Counted from the first letter of the stretch, positions 10,121 to 24,000 are shown. The stretch is DNA of 64,000 bases from Sapria himalayana (GCA_029783825.1 JAREIK010002271.1:672017-736016), one strand, 5' to 3'. A program made the numbers and translations. The notes: a model not told the origin generated them from the sequence alone.

Positions 10121-11735
10121 GGAGGAGGTGGGAATTCATGCCTATATCCTAAGATTTATTCTTGTGTCTTATTTCACCCGTGTTGCTCATGAATTAACCC
10201 AAAAATGAATTGTTGAACCTTTTGCGTCATCTTCTTTATGTCTCTCATGAATTTTCTTTGAATTCTTAAGATTTTTCTTTAATACTCGAGCATATTGTAT
10301 TGTTTTTATTAATTGGAAGTCATAGTGCTAAATAAAAGTCATGGCTTTGGTCATTTGGGTTCTATAATAACAAAAAGTAGTGGTGTTTGGTATGAGTAGT
10401 GATTTGTTATCTTTCCTCTATTTGATGATTGTGATGTTGGACAAAGTCATAATTGCTTATTTCACCTTTGTAACACAATAATGTTGAGTATGAATCATGG
10501 ATTTAGTCTCTTTTATCGACTTAATGGTCAAAAAATATGAAAAGTCATGAAGGCTCATTTAGTCTCTATACACAAACTCATAGTGCTAGAATGTCCCCAT
10601 AACTTGTGCATTTAGTCTCAATAAACCATTGTTTTGGTGTTGAGTGATGGTTATGCCTTTGGTTTCTCTCTTGAGCCAAGATTCATGGACCTTGTATCGG
10701 CTTTGGCTTGAGTTTGACTCTCTTTAATATTTATTAGCCAAAAGTCATAGCTCCTGATCAAAGCATGACTTTTTCTTGAGTGTTTTATGGGTTAGTAACG
10801 GAGAAGTTATAGTGCTGGAGGCTACCATGACTTTTAGTACTAGTGCGATACTTAGTTCCTAAGACATTAAATTAATATGCAACCATGAAATTATTTAAAA
10901 CTAGTTTCCCTATGATTCTATGAAATCTTTGTAGCCAAGAGAATATGTTGTATCATAAAAAGATTATAATAACAAAATGTTAGAACCATAACACAAGAAG
11001 ATTACTATTACTATATGTGTAGACTTTTGGCCATGAATAGATACCAAAGCTAATCATTAAGTATCCAAAGATATAATCAAGTTGTAGCATATTAAATGTT
11101 AGAACTTGTAGAACTTTTTGATGCCCTCATAGTCACCAACTAAATAAAGTCACACATATCACAATAAAAACTCCTAATTTTACAACAATTTTTAAAATCT
11201 TCTAAAACTAAGTATTTATGAAATCATTACAAACAAATCTTTTTTTTAGGAAAACACATCATAAAATCATACAAATGGTTATTATTATTTAGTATTTAGC
11301 AAACCAAATAATGAGGCATAACCAAGATTATGCTACCACAAGGTTAGGATTGCCATTAAATGAAGATGGGCAATGCTTTTGAAGCTCCAGTAGGCATCAT
11401 GTGCTCCTATGCATTCTTTCTTTCCCTAGTATAATATGGGGAGCTACTGGCATGTCAGCTCCATGAGCCCCAATATTATCTTACATTATTTTTCCAATTA
11501 TGTTGGCTACTCCATAAAATTACTAAAGTATGTCCTCTCATAGTGCATCTCCATGGCCGCCATACCAAAACTAAGGCTTTTGGCACTCTTGCATAACAAC
11601 TCTTGCAAAGGGTGGATGCCCCCACTATGGTATCTTTTTCTTTCAATACTTATACATTGCTACTCTAAAGGAAAGTGAAAAAATAAGATACCTTAACAAC
11701 AACTTAAAAGGATATCTAATTTCAATAAAAATTAA
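10120..11735. other. CATGAC-rich sequence, probably part of a decayed Athila LTR
   Basis: The words catgac/gtcatg and 'catagtgctaga' recur many times between about 10300 and 12250, and also in 15000-17700. The right part of this stretch passes into the segment that is homologous to 17205-17785. A 350-bp piece at about 11340-11690 has different composition (ggagct..agctcc inverted words) and may be a small insertion. No coding content seen. Confidence 0.4.
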
Positions 11736-12310
11736 AGTCATGACATTAGGAATGGACATGACTTTGGTGTTTTCTCTCAGGAGCACAAGATCATGCTGAT
11801 ATAAAAGGCTATGACTAGAGTAAATACTTTTTAGAACTAAATTTCATGGCACAAAAAAAAATACCATGACTCAAAACACATATTGTTTTTTTGTAATGAA
11901 TAAGTTATGCCACTAGAATTTGTCATGACTAATTATATTAGTTGGGTACTTGGCTACTACGACATGAAAATAATATCATGAACATTAAATATTTTAGGAA
12001 TAGTACATTCATGACTTCAAGATAATATCATGACCATAAAAAGTATGTTACATAGTAGAAAGCTTATATTAATTTGGTGGTAGTGTCATGACATAAATAG
12101 ATTGTGATGACTAGTTTTATTGAGTTATGACTAAGAAATGATGCTATAACTACTCAATAATATAGTGAAAAATGAACTTAAGTTGTAACATAGAAAATAT
12201 CATGACTTTTTATTATGTCTCTTTCCTCTCCAAGCCTCTGCTCCACCAAGTCTATGAATTTCCATCCAAAAAGTTAAGATCTCGCTAACATTCGTCAAAA
12301 TCTCTCAAAA
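11735..12310 (-). repeat. Left LTR-like segment of Athila-type element
   Basis: This aligns by eye with 17205-17785: aaagtcatgacattaggaat vs aaagttatgaaacttggaat; ggagcacaag in both; actaattatatt.gt.ggatacttag; aatatagtgaaaa.tgaact; ctctttcctct; cattc.tcaaaat. Both are in the same orientation, one on each side of the RT/integrase block, as LTRs would be. Divergence is high, so insertion is old. The left edge of the repeat could not be fixed. Confidence 0.65.
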
Positions 12311-13000
12311 CATAAATTTAATGAAATCTTTTAAATAAAAGTACAAATACATACAAACAGACTAATAAATATATTGCAAACCTCCCAAAAATTATGGTGC
12401 AAAGAGTTCTAGATAAACTTCCTCACTATAAGTATTGTCAACCCAAAATAATGAATCTCTTTTTATTTTTTCAATTCAACTTAATATAACCAAGACATTA
12501 CCATGATTGAGTTTGAGTGTCATGGTGGAATATTTTTTTGGGAATTAGGGTTAGGAATTTTGAGATTAGTCATTTTGTGTGAATATCTGTGGTGTACAAG
12601 TTTATTCAATCAAAATATATAAAATAATTCTAGGGTTGCTTCCTAAGTAATATTTTGTTTAATATTCAAAGTTGGACCTTCCATTGATCTCCAATTTAGT
12701 TTGTGATCTTAGTGGTCCATGAAAGCTTCTTAGTATACTTTTTTTCTACTTATCTTCTTTTAGATTACTTCTCCTACTTAAAGTAATCCTCCAGAACATC
12801 TTCTTCAAGACATTCTTTCATGGAAGTATGACTTTGGGATAAGTCATGACATAGTTGCCTTTGGTAGCACCATTACTAGTTGTGAAATCATGCATGCGAA
12901 TCACTCTATGGATCATATTAGTCATGGCTTTGGATAGAATCACAACATTTTTTTTGGTTGTATCAGGTAGAGTACTGTCTTTTATTTCTTTCACCATTTA
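12310..13000. other. Athila-type internal non-coding stretch
   Basis: It lies between the left LTR-like segment and the integrase C-terminus. It contains 'gggttgcttcctaagtaa' near 12635, whose minus-strand reading (ttacttaggaagcaaccc) resembles the run that follows the integrase in Athila-type elements. No gene seen. Confidence 0.4.
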
Positions 13001-14060
13001 AACTTCTACATGTTTTGCCTTATAATGCTTCAATCTTTGCCTGTTTAGTTTTAATTTCATTACATCTTTTGATTTTATCATTACTTCTCCATATGGTATC
13101 ATAGTGGTGATCAATCATAAATGATCTATAACATCATGACTTTAACTTTCTTGCAAACAACTTGAGATGGGAGTTGAATATTAATACATGCTCTCCTATT
13201 TTTACTTCTTTCTTCGAGAGAGTCTTGGCATAACATTTTTTTTGTTTTGTCTTTGTAGATCTAAGTATTATCATTGGCTTCATTCCATGATTCTTTTAAT
13301 TCATTCATTTGAAGAACTCTCTTTTTTTATATCCCTCATTTTATAATTTATTTGCTTTATTGCCTACTATGGTCGATGCTCGATTTCAACTAGTAAGTGA
13401 AAAGAATTTCTAAAAATAAATATATATGGCACATCCATAGGGGAGTCTTGAATGCTAATCTATAAGCCTATAATGCTTCTACCACCCTTTGAGATCAATA
13501 TTTCCTTTTTAGATTAACTATCTTTTTAAATATATTATTGATCTCTCTATTGGATATTTCTGTTTGCTCATTTGTCTGTAAATGATTTGAAAGTCCTCCC
13601 TTATATCTAGTTCCATACATAGCCAAGTAGGTTCTAAATAAACTATTATAAAAATGGATTCCTTCATTACTTACAATGCATCATGATCTGCTAAAATATG
13701 AGAAAACAATGCTACATAAGATTCTCAAAACTATTTTTGAATTTCTATTTTATGTTGTTATTGCTTCAATTCATTTAGATACATAATTCACTACTAATAG
13801 CATATGCTTCATGCAAAAGAATATAAAAAATGGTCTTATAAAATTTATTCCTCATACACCAAAAAAATTGACTTTAAGGATATTATTAAGCAGCGTCTCA
13901 TTATGTCAAGATATTTTCCCTAATCTTCGACATCAATCACAATATCTTGTAATATTTTGACAATCTCTAAATAACAATGAGAGAAAAACCAGACTACAAT
14001 ATTTTTTTATGCCATTATGTTACCTCCAAAATACCCTTTATAAGGTGAAGTGTGGCATTT
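13000..14060 (-). pseudogene. Athila-type integrase remnant
   Basis: Minus strand near 13930-13760: CD.CRRLGKIS, then NETLLNNILKVNFFGV, GINFIRPF, and VNYVSK.IEAI, matching the HHCC zinc finger and catalytic core of Athila integrases (CDxCQR.GNIS...FDVWGIDFMGPF...DYVSKWVEAIA). Around 13370 HLLVEIEHRP marks the post-core region, and near 13040 KLNRQRLKHYKAKH matches the NGQRLKPY tail. Several stops in each piece. Confidence 0.8.
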
Positions 14061-14479
14061 AAGGATAATCTATGTATGTTTATCTTCTGGTATATATCTC
14101 TTTATGACAAGATCTATATATCTTCTAAATAGAAGTGGATCATCCTATAGTTAGTGCTTTGTATCATACAAGAATTTTCTTTTTTTTTTTGTGACGAGAG
14201 ATAGTGGAAAAACAACACAAGCTAGGTAATTAACAAAATCAGTGCACTCGGATAAATAAGTTTTCAACACCAAGATCTACTCATCCAAAAAGTTCTTTGA
14301 GAATTCAATACCTCCTCCATGGTTCATATTGGATTCTAAACAAGAAAAATGGCTCGCTATCATGTTATTCTTCTACTTCTTATCATTTATTTCTATATCA
14401 AATTCTTGGAGAAAAATAATCCATCTTTATCAATCTCAACTTCACTTTCTTTCTTCACCATTAAATATCATACCATAGT

Positions 14480-14900
14480 ATGGTCTATATAAATCATTAC
14501 CTTTGCCCCAAAAATATATGGTTAGAATTTGTCACAAGCAAACATTATCGTCAACATCTCATTTTTAGTAGTTGTGTAGTTAATTAGGCTTTATTCAATA
14601 TTTGACTAATATATGAAATGACTTTAATTACCTTGTCTTTTTTCTGACCCAATACAACTCCAAGTGCATATGTGCTTGAATCACATATAATCACAAATGG
14701 CTCACCCATCTATTGTGTCATGATTATTGAGCTTTTTATCAATTTTTTTTTCAGCCTTTTAAAGTTATTAGCACATTCTTTATTGAACTTGAAAATCATT
14801 TTCTCTCTAATAGTCTAAATAATAGTTTAGTTATCTTTGAGAAGTTATTGATAAATCTCTAGTAGAATCCAACATGCCCGAGAAAACTACGCACCCTGTT
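14480..14900 (-). pseudogene. Athila-type RT connection and RNase H remnant
   Basis: Minus strand: VRSFLGHVGFY.RFINNFSK, KLLFRLLERKMIFKFNKECA, then FVIICDSSTYALGVVLGQKK and IYIDHTMVWYL. These match the connection region and the RNase H core (CDASDYAVGAVLGQ..., YTDHAAIRYL). The frame is largely kept but has in-frame stops. Confidence 0.8.
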
Positions 14901-15059
14901 GATAGTAGTAGGGTGAGGTAAATATTTTATTACTAAAATCTTCATGTTATCTACCTATTAATTCTCTAATAGAGATTAGATGTTCTAGTATAATTTCTTT
15001 CTTTACCATAAAATGAAATTGCACCTAATTTAAAACAAGATTCATTTCTTTGTATCAGT

Positions 15060-15800
15060 TCAACACCACTTCCATGTTTTTCAAACAACCTTAAAAATAA
15101 TCGCCATACATAGAAAAATCATCCATAAAAACTTCTATGACTTTCTCATTGAGGTCGGAAAAGATCACATTCATGCACCTCTAAAAGTAGCAGAGCAAAG
15201 CAAGGACCAAATAACATTTTTTAGTTTACAAAGGTTCCATAAGGGCAAGTGAAAGTCGACTTTTTTTGGTCTATTTGTTCAATCAAAATTTGGTTGCATC
15301 CTAAATATCAATCTAGAAAATAATAAAAGCTACGCCCCTAGATTTTGTCTAGCATTTGATTTATGAAAGGTGATGAGTAGTGATCATTCTTTGTTTCTTT
15401 GTTCAACTTCTAGTAATCCATGCATATGCATCATCTAGTGGTTACACATGTTGAGATTTCTTCATTATTCAAGGTCGTTACAACCATTAAACAACCCTTT
15501 CTAGCAATATGTGAATCAAACTAACCTATAAACTATCCAATATAGCATCAATGATCCCCACATTGAGCTACTCTATGATATTGTTTTTATCACATCTTTC
15601 ATTATTAGATACAGCTTTCATTAGTGTTTGATTATTGGATTTGTACTATCTTTCATGAGTATCTCATGCATGAATATCGATGTGGTTGATGCCTTAGATA
15701 TCCCAAGTGGCCAAGCAATAATCTTGACATATTTCCTTATCATTTTTACTATTATCTCCTCCATCTCTTTAGTCAATGGTAATGAATTATGATTGAGTTC
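15060..15800 (-). pseudogene. Athila-type reverse transcriptase remnant
   Basis: Minus strand: CICMDY.KLNKETKNDHYSS, PFIKQMLDKI, FYYFLD, QKKSTFTCPYGTFVN, then VFMDDFSMYGDYF and CLKNMEVVLN. These correspond to WRMCIDYRKLN...LPFIDQML...TTFTCPYGTFA...VFMDDFSVFG in the lineage. The catalytic MDD is present (about 15120-15140). A substituted FGPCFA replaces FGLCNA, and multiple stops exist. Confidence 0.85.
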
Positions 15801-16033
15801 ATCTTGTCGTCTCCTACGAAAGAAAAATGAAGGTGACTAGGTAACAACTTCACGATTAATCCATCTTGAGATGTCCATGATTCAAGGAATTCTTCTCGTG
15901 TGGCTATGACTCTCATAAAAGTTGCAGCATCATTAGGCATGTCTTCCATCATGATTGCAATAACTTTAATTTTAGTCATTACTTTTCCTCTTGTGCCACT
16001 ATTTTTAAAGTCATGAAATTGAAATTTTCTCAT
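15773..16033 (-). pseudogene. Athila-type pol fragment upstream of RT (open 86 codons)
   Basis: The open stretch ends in LIVKLLPSHLHFSFVGDDKM then NSIIIHYH, which fits the LKPLPSHLKYAFLG... segment that precedes RT in Athila elements. The first half (MRKFQFHDFKNSGTRGKVMT) is not recognised. It is a remnant, continuous in orientation with the RT below 15770. Confidence 0.55.
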
Positions 16034-16099
16034 TGTAACTCCATTGATGTGACCTTATAATACATCATGATTTCTCTATTATTAGGCTTCATCAAACTC

Positions 16100-17205
16100 A
16101 TGGCTTTTCTTCTTCCATTTATGAAGTCGTGACTTTCTTTTGTCTATCTTCACCTTTGGTGGTTTCTTCAATTTTCTACCCTTCTAAGTTTGTATTATTC
16201 TTGAATTTTATGAACACACACTCCTAAAGATTCTCTTCCACATTTCCTACTACATCATTGTTGATCTTCTCATTCTATAATAGTGCTAGTTACCTAAATT
16301 GATCCACAAAAAGTCTACCTCACTTCTCTTTCACATCATTAGCTTTCCTTATATTTATGAGTGAAGTAATAATTCTTTCTTCAAATGATGTCTTAGTTAT
16401 TAGATATGAATCATAATATTATGATGGTTCCTCCAAGACTTACTTGTCACCATCAGACATGGCCAACATGCAACTCTCACAATATGGTGAAACTTTTAGG
16501 TTAGACATTCAACTTAACCCCCACATTACACTATGTCACTTCTTCTAGAATATACATAAATGATTGGTCATAAATGTGTTTGTTCTTTTGTCTTTGTAAA
16601 CATCATACTTATAACAATTAAACTTACATTATCTTTGAAATTTTTTCTCATACATTTGTCTCATGAATTAATATTAGAAGAGCTATCACCACTTTTTTAT
16701 CATATTACATGAATGTATCCCTTGACATAAGTGTTATTGAAACCAACACAACACAACACAACATTAAAATAAATATTCAATAATATTATAGTATCATATC
16801 TATCATACACAAATATATAACTCAACCCTAGACATCAATTAAGTCTAATATTTTGAAAGATTCTTGTCTGAGATATATTGAGAGGCATCTCATGGAAACC
16901 AAGGGTTCCCATTTCTCACTAAAAGCCCAACCATAAATATAAGCATCAAAAGCTAAAACTCAATCAATATAGCCTTATTTGCCTTGAATTTACCACTAAT
17001 TTGGGGTTTGAGTCATTCATGTCTCATCAGATCTTCTCTAGAGTACCAAAATCATGGTGTCAATGAGTAATATAACTTAGGTAACTCTTTCTTGGTACAC
17101 AATATCATAATACTAGGAATAACCATATCTGAAATATTTTCTATCCAAAACAAACAATCATAGTGTCAGGAATGACTCTGATTGATATATTTACTCTTTG
17201 TAACT
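16100..17205. other. Unassigned sequence upstream of Athila pol
   Basis: This is where gag should lie for the minus-strand Athila-type element, but no gag similarity is visible. It contains a short (acaac)n run near 16741-16765. Confidence 0.35.
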
Positions 17206-17785
17206 CAAAGTTATGAAACTTGGAATAGTCGTGATTTTGGTGATTTTTCTATGGAGCACAAGGTATAGCACTAGAAAAGCCCACGACTAGAGTAAATTCT
17301 CAATGGGAATAAATGTCAGCATAAAATAATCACATTGACTTAAAATACTTAATATTTTTGTTCTATTATAATAAAGTCATGGTATTAGAATTTGCGACAA
17401 CTAATTATATTTGTGGGATACTTAGTTGTCATGAAATAAAAATATTATTATAGCCATTAAATTTTTTAGAGATCATGCATCCATGACTCTAGGATTATAG
17501 TACTAACATGAAGACCATGTTGCACAATATAAAGATTGTATCACCTTATTAGTAGAATCATGGCGTACAATGATTAACAGGTTTTATAGTGTTATGGGAA
17601 CCAAAGGACATCATAATAACTTAGTAATATAGTGAAAAGTGAACTCAAGTCATGACATGGTAAATATCAATACTCTCCATTCCATCTCTCTTCCCTCTAA
17701 GTATTAACTACACACTAAGTCTAATAATTTCTACCCAAATAGTTATTATTTTACTAACATTCATCAAAATTCCAAAAAACATAAA
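17205..17785 (-). repeat. Right LTR-like segment of Athila-type element
   Basis: Direct partner of 11735-12310 (shared landmarks listed there). It lies on the 5' side of the minus-strand pol, as a 5' LTR should. The right limit of similarity is near 17785 (tcatcaaaattcc). Confidence 0.65.
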
Positions 17786-18440
17786 AAAGTTGATGTATGT
17801 AGAGTGATGAATTGTGGACTTTTAAAATTTTAGCAATTTAGCCATAAAGTGGATGTAAAAATAATAGAGAAGTTGTTTATCAAAATTATGGATCCAAAAT
17901 TAATGAATTCAATATTTGAAAAATTAAGAAAAACACCAACTATAAATACTACGCTGTGTCTAGTCAACCACATGTTTGTATAAAACTATAGATAAGTTGA
18001 CCATAACTTCTTTTTTTCCTATTATATTTTTTTTCATTCTAAAATACCCACAACATCAAAACATTAATGGAAGAAAGATCATGTAAAAAAAATAGCTCAA
18101 TATCCTTGATATTTATCAATTTAAAATGGATAAAATGCAAGAGAATATCATGAATATACATAAACCATCAAGTAAAACCATCTACAAATAAAAATAAAGT
18201 TATTTACATAAAATGATCCCAATTGGCCAAATATTTAATGATGTTTCAAATAAAACCAATTTAAAAGCTCGACCAAAATGGCAAAACCATCACATAGTTT
18301 TGTAAATTTAGGATCAATATTGGCCATCAATATTTATTCTACTTGGAAAAAGTAGGGTTGGTCAACTAATATTCATTAAGAAAATATAAAAAAAAAATTG
18401 GGAAGATAAATATTTTACCTCAATAGGTACATATATTTTC
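17786..18440. other. Unassigned AT-rich sequence
   Basis: No gene or element recognised. It immediately precedes the giant triplet array. Confidence 0.4.
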
Positions 18441-18544
18441 AATAGAAGAAGAAGAATTAGTAGAAGAAAAAGAAGAAGATGATGATGATCATGATGATTA
18501 TGAAAAAAATTTAATAGAAAAAAAAAGAAAATATAGAAGAAGAA

Positions 18545-18583
<39 letters not shown>

Positions 18584-19195
18584 GAAACAATGATGATGAT
18601 GATGAATAATAAGAAAAAGAAGAAAAAAAAGAATATGGAAAAGAAGATGATGATTATGAAAAAAAAGATGAAGAAAAAAAAAGAAGATGAATAATAATAA
18701 AAAGAAATAGATGAAGATGAATAATAAGAATCAAAAGAGGAAGAAAAAGAAAAAGAGGAAAAATAAGAAGAAAAAGAAAAAGTAGAAGAAGAATGAGAGG
18801 AATGAGGAGGAGGAGAAAAAAAAGACGAAGAAGAAGAAAAAGAAAAAGAAGAAAAGAAAGAAGAAGAAGTAGGAAAAAAGTAGAAAATGGAAAATAAGAA
18901 AATTAAAAGAATAATAAAATGAAGAACAAGAAGAAAAAGAAGAAGAAGAAGAAGAAAGAAGAAGAAAAATAATCATAATAATAAGTGAAGAAAAAAAAGA
19001 ATAAGAAGAATAAAAATAAGAAAAAAGAAAATGAAGAAGAATAAAAATTAGAACAAGAAGAATAAAATAAAAAAAGAAGAAGACGAAGAAGATGATGAAT
19101 AAGAATAAAAAAACAAAAAAAATATAATGATGATGAAAATGAAGAAAAATAAATGAAGAACATGAAGAAGATGAAGAAGAATAAAAAAAGATTAT

Positions 19196-19655
19196 AATGA
19201 TGATGAAAATGAAGAAAAATAATAGAAGAAGATGAAGGAGAAGAAATGGAAAAAACAAGAATAAAAAGAATAAGAATAAGAAGAAGAAAGTGAAGATGAT
19301 GATGATAAAAAAATTTTAAAGAATATGTGAAGATAATGAACAAGAAGAAGAGGAAGAAGAATAAAAATTAGAATAAGAAGATGATGATGATGATTATGAT
19401 TATGATGATGATTATGATGATGATGATGATGATGAAAATGAAGAAAAATAATAGAAGAAGATGAAGGAGAAGAAATGGAAAAAACAAGAATAAAAAGAAT
19501 AAGAATAAGAAGAAGAAAGTGAAGATGATGATGATAAAAAAATTTTAAAGAATATGTGAAGATAATGAACAAGAAGAAGAGGAAGAAGAATAAAAATTAG
19601 AATAAGAAGATGATGATGATGATTATGATTATGATGATGATTATGATGATGATGA
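19196..19655 (+). repeat. Tandem duplication of 229 bp inside the array
   Basis: The phrase gaagaaaaataatagaagaa begins at 19211 and again at 19440. The following 200+ bp (aaatggaaaaaacaagaat, ttttaaagaatatgtgaag, gaacaagaagaagaggaag, then the gattatgattatgatg run) are the same in both copies by eye. The identity in an otherwise variable array implies a recent unequal exchange. Confidence 0.85.
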
Positions 19656-21016
19656 TGATGATGATGATAATGATGAGAAATAATAACAAGAATAAGAAAA
19701 GAAAAAAATAGTTGAAGAAGAAAAAGAAGTAGAGAAAGAATAAGTAGAGGAAGAAGAAAGAGAAGATGAGTATAGTGAAGAATAATAGATAAAGAAGAAA
19801 AAGGAATAAGAAGAAGATGATGATGATGAATAAGAAGAAGAAGAAGAAGAAGATCATGAAGAAGAAGAAGATCATGAAGAAGAAGAAGATCATGAAGAAG
19901 AAGAAGTAGTAGTAGTAGTAGCAATAATATATTAAGAAGAATAAGAAGAAATAGAAGAAAAAGAAGAAGAAGAAGAAGAAGATGATGATGATGATGATGA
20001 TGAAAAAGAAGAAGTAGTGGTAGAAGAAGAAGAAGAAGAACAGAAGAATAACAAGAAGAAGATAAAAAAAGAAGATAAAGAAGAAGATGATGATGAAAAA
20101 AATGATATATAATAAAATGATGACGGTGAAAAAAATGATGAAGAATAAAATGATGATGATGATGATGCTGATGCTGATGAAGATTAAGAAAAAAAAGTAA
20201 AAAAAAATAAATGAAGAAGTAGAATTATAATAATATTAATAATACGAATAATAATAAAAATTAGAAAAAAATAAAGTAAAGAAATAAGAAAAAAAAGTAG
20301 AAGAAGAAGAGAAAGAAGAAGAAAGAGAATGAGAATATAAAAATAAGTAGTAGAAAAAGAAGTAGTAGAGGAAAAATAATTAGAGAAAGAAAAAGTAGAT
20401 GGAGTTGCATAAGAAGAATAGGAAAAAGAAGAAAAATAAGAAGAAAAAGAAAAAGAGAATGAAGATGAATAATAAGTTTAGCTAGAAAAAAAGTGAATGA
20501 AAAAGATGAACAAGAAGAATAAGATAATGTTGAAAAAAAGAAGAATGAGAAAGAGAAGAAGGAGAAGAGTAGGAAGAAGTAGAAGAAGAGGAATAAGAAT
20601 AGGAAGATGATAAAAATGATGAAGATGATGATGGTGAAAAAGAATATGTTGAAGAATTAGAAGATGAAAAAGAAAAAGAAAATGATGATGATGATGATGA
20701 AAAAGAAAATGATGATGATGATGATGAAAAAGAAAATGAGGAACAATACTAAGAAAAAAAAGGAAGTAGATTAAAATTATCAATATGAAGAAGAAAAAGA
20801 GGAAGAAGACAGAGAATAAGTAGAAGAAGATGATGAGGAGGAGGAGGAGGAAATAGAAGAAGAAGATGATGATGATGATGGGGAAGAGTAAGAAGAAGAC
20901 AAAGAAAAAGAAGTAGAAGAACAAGATATAGAATAAAAAGAAGAAAAAGATGAAGATGATGATGAAACAAAAGATGATAGGGAAAAAACATAAAAAATAA
21001 GAAGAAGATGATGAAC

Positions 21017-21054
<38 letters not shown>

Positions 21055-24000
21055 GTGAAGAAGAAGAATAACAAGAAAAATAAGAAAAAGATAATGTGGT
21101 AGAAGAAGAAGTAGTAGTAGAAGAAGAAAAAGAAAAAGAGAAAGATAAATAAGTCGAAGAATAAGTGAAAGATGAAAAAAGAATAAGAGGAAGAATTAAA
21201 AAAATGAAGAATATGAAGAAGAAGAATAATAATAATAATAAGATGATAATGATGATGATGATGTTAAAGATGAAGAAGAAAAAGATGATGTTGATGATGT
21301 TGTTGTTGTTGAAGAAAAGAAGAAAATTATAATTATGATGAAGAAGAAGATGACGAAGAACAAGATAATAAAAATTTAAAAGAAAATGAAGATGAAGATG
21401 ATGAAAAAGAAGAATATAGGGCTAAATAAAAAAAGAAGAAGAATAAAAATAATAAGAATAATTTGATGATGTTGATGATGATGATGATGATGATGAAAAA
21501 GAAGATAGGGATAAATAAGATGAAGAATAAGAAGATGATGAAAAAGAAGATGTAATAGTAGTAATAATGAAGAAAAACTAGAAGAAGAAAAATAAGAAGA
21601 TAAAGAAAAAGAAAAAGAAAAATAAGAAGAAGAAAAAGAAAAAAAATAAGAATAAGAGAAGGAGGAAGAGGGAGAAGGAGGAGGAGGAAGAAGAAGAAGG
21701 AAAAAGAACAAGATGTACAAGATGGACAAGATGAACAACAAGAAGAAGAAGAAAAAGAAGAAGAAGAAGAAGAAGATGATGATGATGATGACGATGCAAA
21801 GGATGAAGAATGGGATATAAATGAAGAAGATGATGATTAAAAATAAGATGATTAAGAAGAAAAAAAAAAAAGAAAAGATGAAGAAAAAGATGATGATAAT
21901 GATGATGAAGATGTAAAAAAATAAGAAAAAGATGATGAGTATGATGGAAAAAATGATGATGATGAAAAAGAAGAAAAGAAAAATGAAGAAGAATAATAAA
22001 ATGAGAAAGAAGAAGAAGAATAAGAAAATGAAGAAAAAGAAGAAAAAAAATAAGAAGAATGCAATGAATGAGAAGAAGAAGAAGAAAGAGAATAAAAAAA
22101 GAATAACAATATTAATATTAATAAGAATAAGAATAAGAATAAGCAAATAAAAAAAAGGAAAAGAGAAGAAGAAGAGGAGCAAGAAAAATAATATTATGAT
22201 GATAATGAAGAATAATAAGAAGTGGATTATGATGATTACTAAAAATAAGAATAAGAACAAAAGGATGAAAAAGAAGATAAAAAAGAAGATGTAGAAGACG
22301 AAGAAGAATTGGAAGAAGAAGAAGCAGAAGTAGAAGAAGTAATAGTGGTAGAATAAGAAGCTGATCTGATGAAGAGAATGAAGAAAAAAAATGAAGAAGA
22401 AGAAGATGATGAAGAAAAATAAGAAGAAGAAGAAAAAGAAAAAAAAAATAGAAGAAAATTAAAAGAAAAAGAAGATAATGATGATAAAAATGAGATTTAA
22501 GAAGAAATAGAATAAGAAGAAATAATAGTAGAAGATCAAGAACAAAAAGATGATGAATAATAAAAAGAATAAGAAGTATAAGATAGTAGAATTAGAAGAA
22601 GAAGAAGAAAAAAAAAAGTAGAAAATGAAGAAGAAGAAAAATATGTAGAAAAATAATAACAAAATAGAAGAAGAATAACAAGAATATGACAAGGAGAAAG
22701 ATGGACACAAAGAAGAATAAGCAGAAAAAAAAGAAGAAAAAAAATTAAATAAAGAATATAAAAAAATGTTATTAAAAAAAGGGGTGAAAGAAAAAGAAGA
22801 AGAATGAGAATAAAAATAAAAAGAAGTGGAAAATAAAAAATAAGAAGAGTAATAATAATTTTAATAATAATAATAAGAATAAGTATAATAATAATTATTA
22901 TTATTATAAGAAAAAATAGAATAAGAAAAAAATGAATAAGAATAAGTTAATGATTAAGAAAAAAAATGAACAATGAGAAGGTGATAATGAAGAAGAAAAA
23001 GAAAAAGAAGAAAATGATAATGATGATGTTGATGATGATGATGATAATATAGAAGAAGAAAAAGAAGAACATGATGAAAAATAAAAATAGAAAGAGGAGA
23101 ATGAGGAGGAATAGGAGGAGGCGTAAGAAAAACATGAAGAAGAAGAAGAAAAGTATGAAAATGAAGAAGAAGGTGAAGATGATGAAATAAAAGTAGAAGA
23201 AAAAGAAGTAGATGCAAAAGAAAAAGAAGAATAAGAAAAAATTGTTGAACAATAAGAAAGGAAAGAATAAAAAAAAGAAGTTGATGATGAATAAGAAAGG
23301 AGAACAAAAGAAAAAGAAGAAGAAGAATAATAATAATAATAATAAAATAAAGAAGAATAAGAAGAAGAACGAGAAGAAAAATAAGATGATAATCATGATG
23401 ATGATGATAATGATGATGATGATAATGATGATGATGAAAATGATGATGAAGAATAATAATAAATTGTGGAGGAAGAAGAATTAGAAGGTTATTAAGAAGA
23501 AGAAGAAGAAGAACAAGAAAATTAAGATGAAAACGAAAAAAAATAATAGAAGAGGAAAAGAACATAGGAGAACAAAAACAAGAAGTAGAAGTAGAAGAAA
23601 AAAAGAAGAAGAAGAAAAGGATGATAACGAAAAAGATTAGCAAGAAAAATAAGAAGTTGATTAAAAAGAAGATAAGAATAAGTTGAAATAGAAGCAAAAT
23701 AAAAAAGAAGAAGTTGTAGTAGAAGAAGAAGAAGAGTTGAAGAATAAGAAGATGATGATGAAAAAGATGAAAAATATGATGATGATAATGATAATGATGA
23801 AGATGATGATAGGTATGATAATGAAGATGAAGAAAAGAATGTAAAAGAAGAAGATGAAGAAGAATAATAAAATAAATATGATGTTGAAGGAGTAGATGAA
23901 GAATAAGAAGAATATGAAGAATAATAAAATTAGGAAAAAGAAGAATAAATAGATTATGAATAATGAGTTTAAGAGGAAGAAGAAAAAGAAAAAAAAAGAC

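Larger units (their letters stand above)
13000..16100 (-). mobile_element. Athila-type Ty3/gypsy retrotransposon internal region, degenerate
   Basis: Minus-strand order: RT (about 15560-15060), RNase H (about 14900-14480), integrase zinc finger and core (about 14060-13370), integrase C-terminus (about 13100-13000). The Athila lineage is indicated by FMDDFSMYG in the RT, FLGHVGFY.RFI after it, and the HLLVEIEHRP.WAIK-type phrase near 13370. No recognisable gag was found on the 5' side, so the copy is internally deleted as well as full of stops. Confidence 0.85.
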
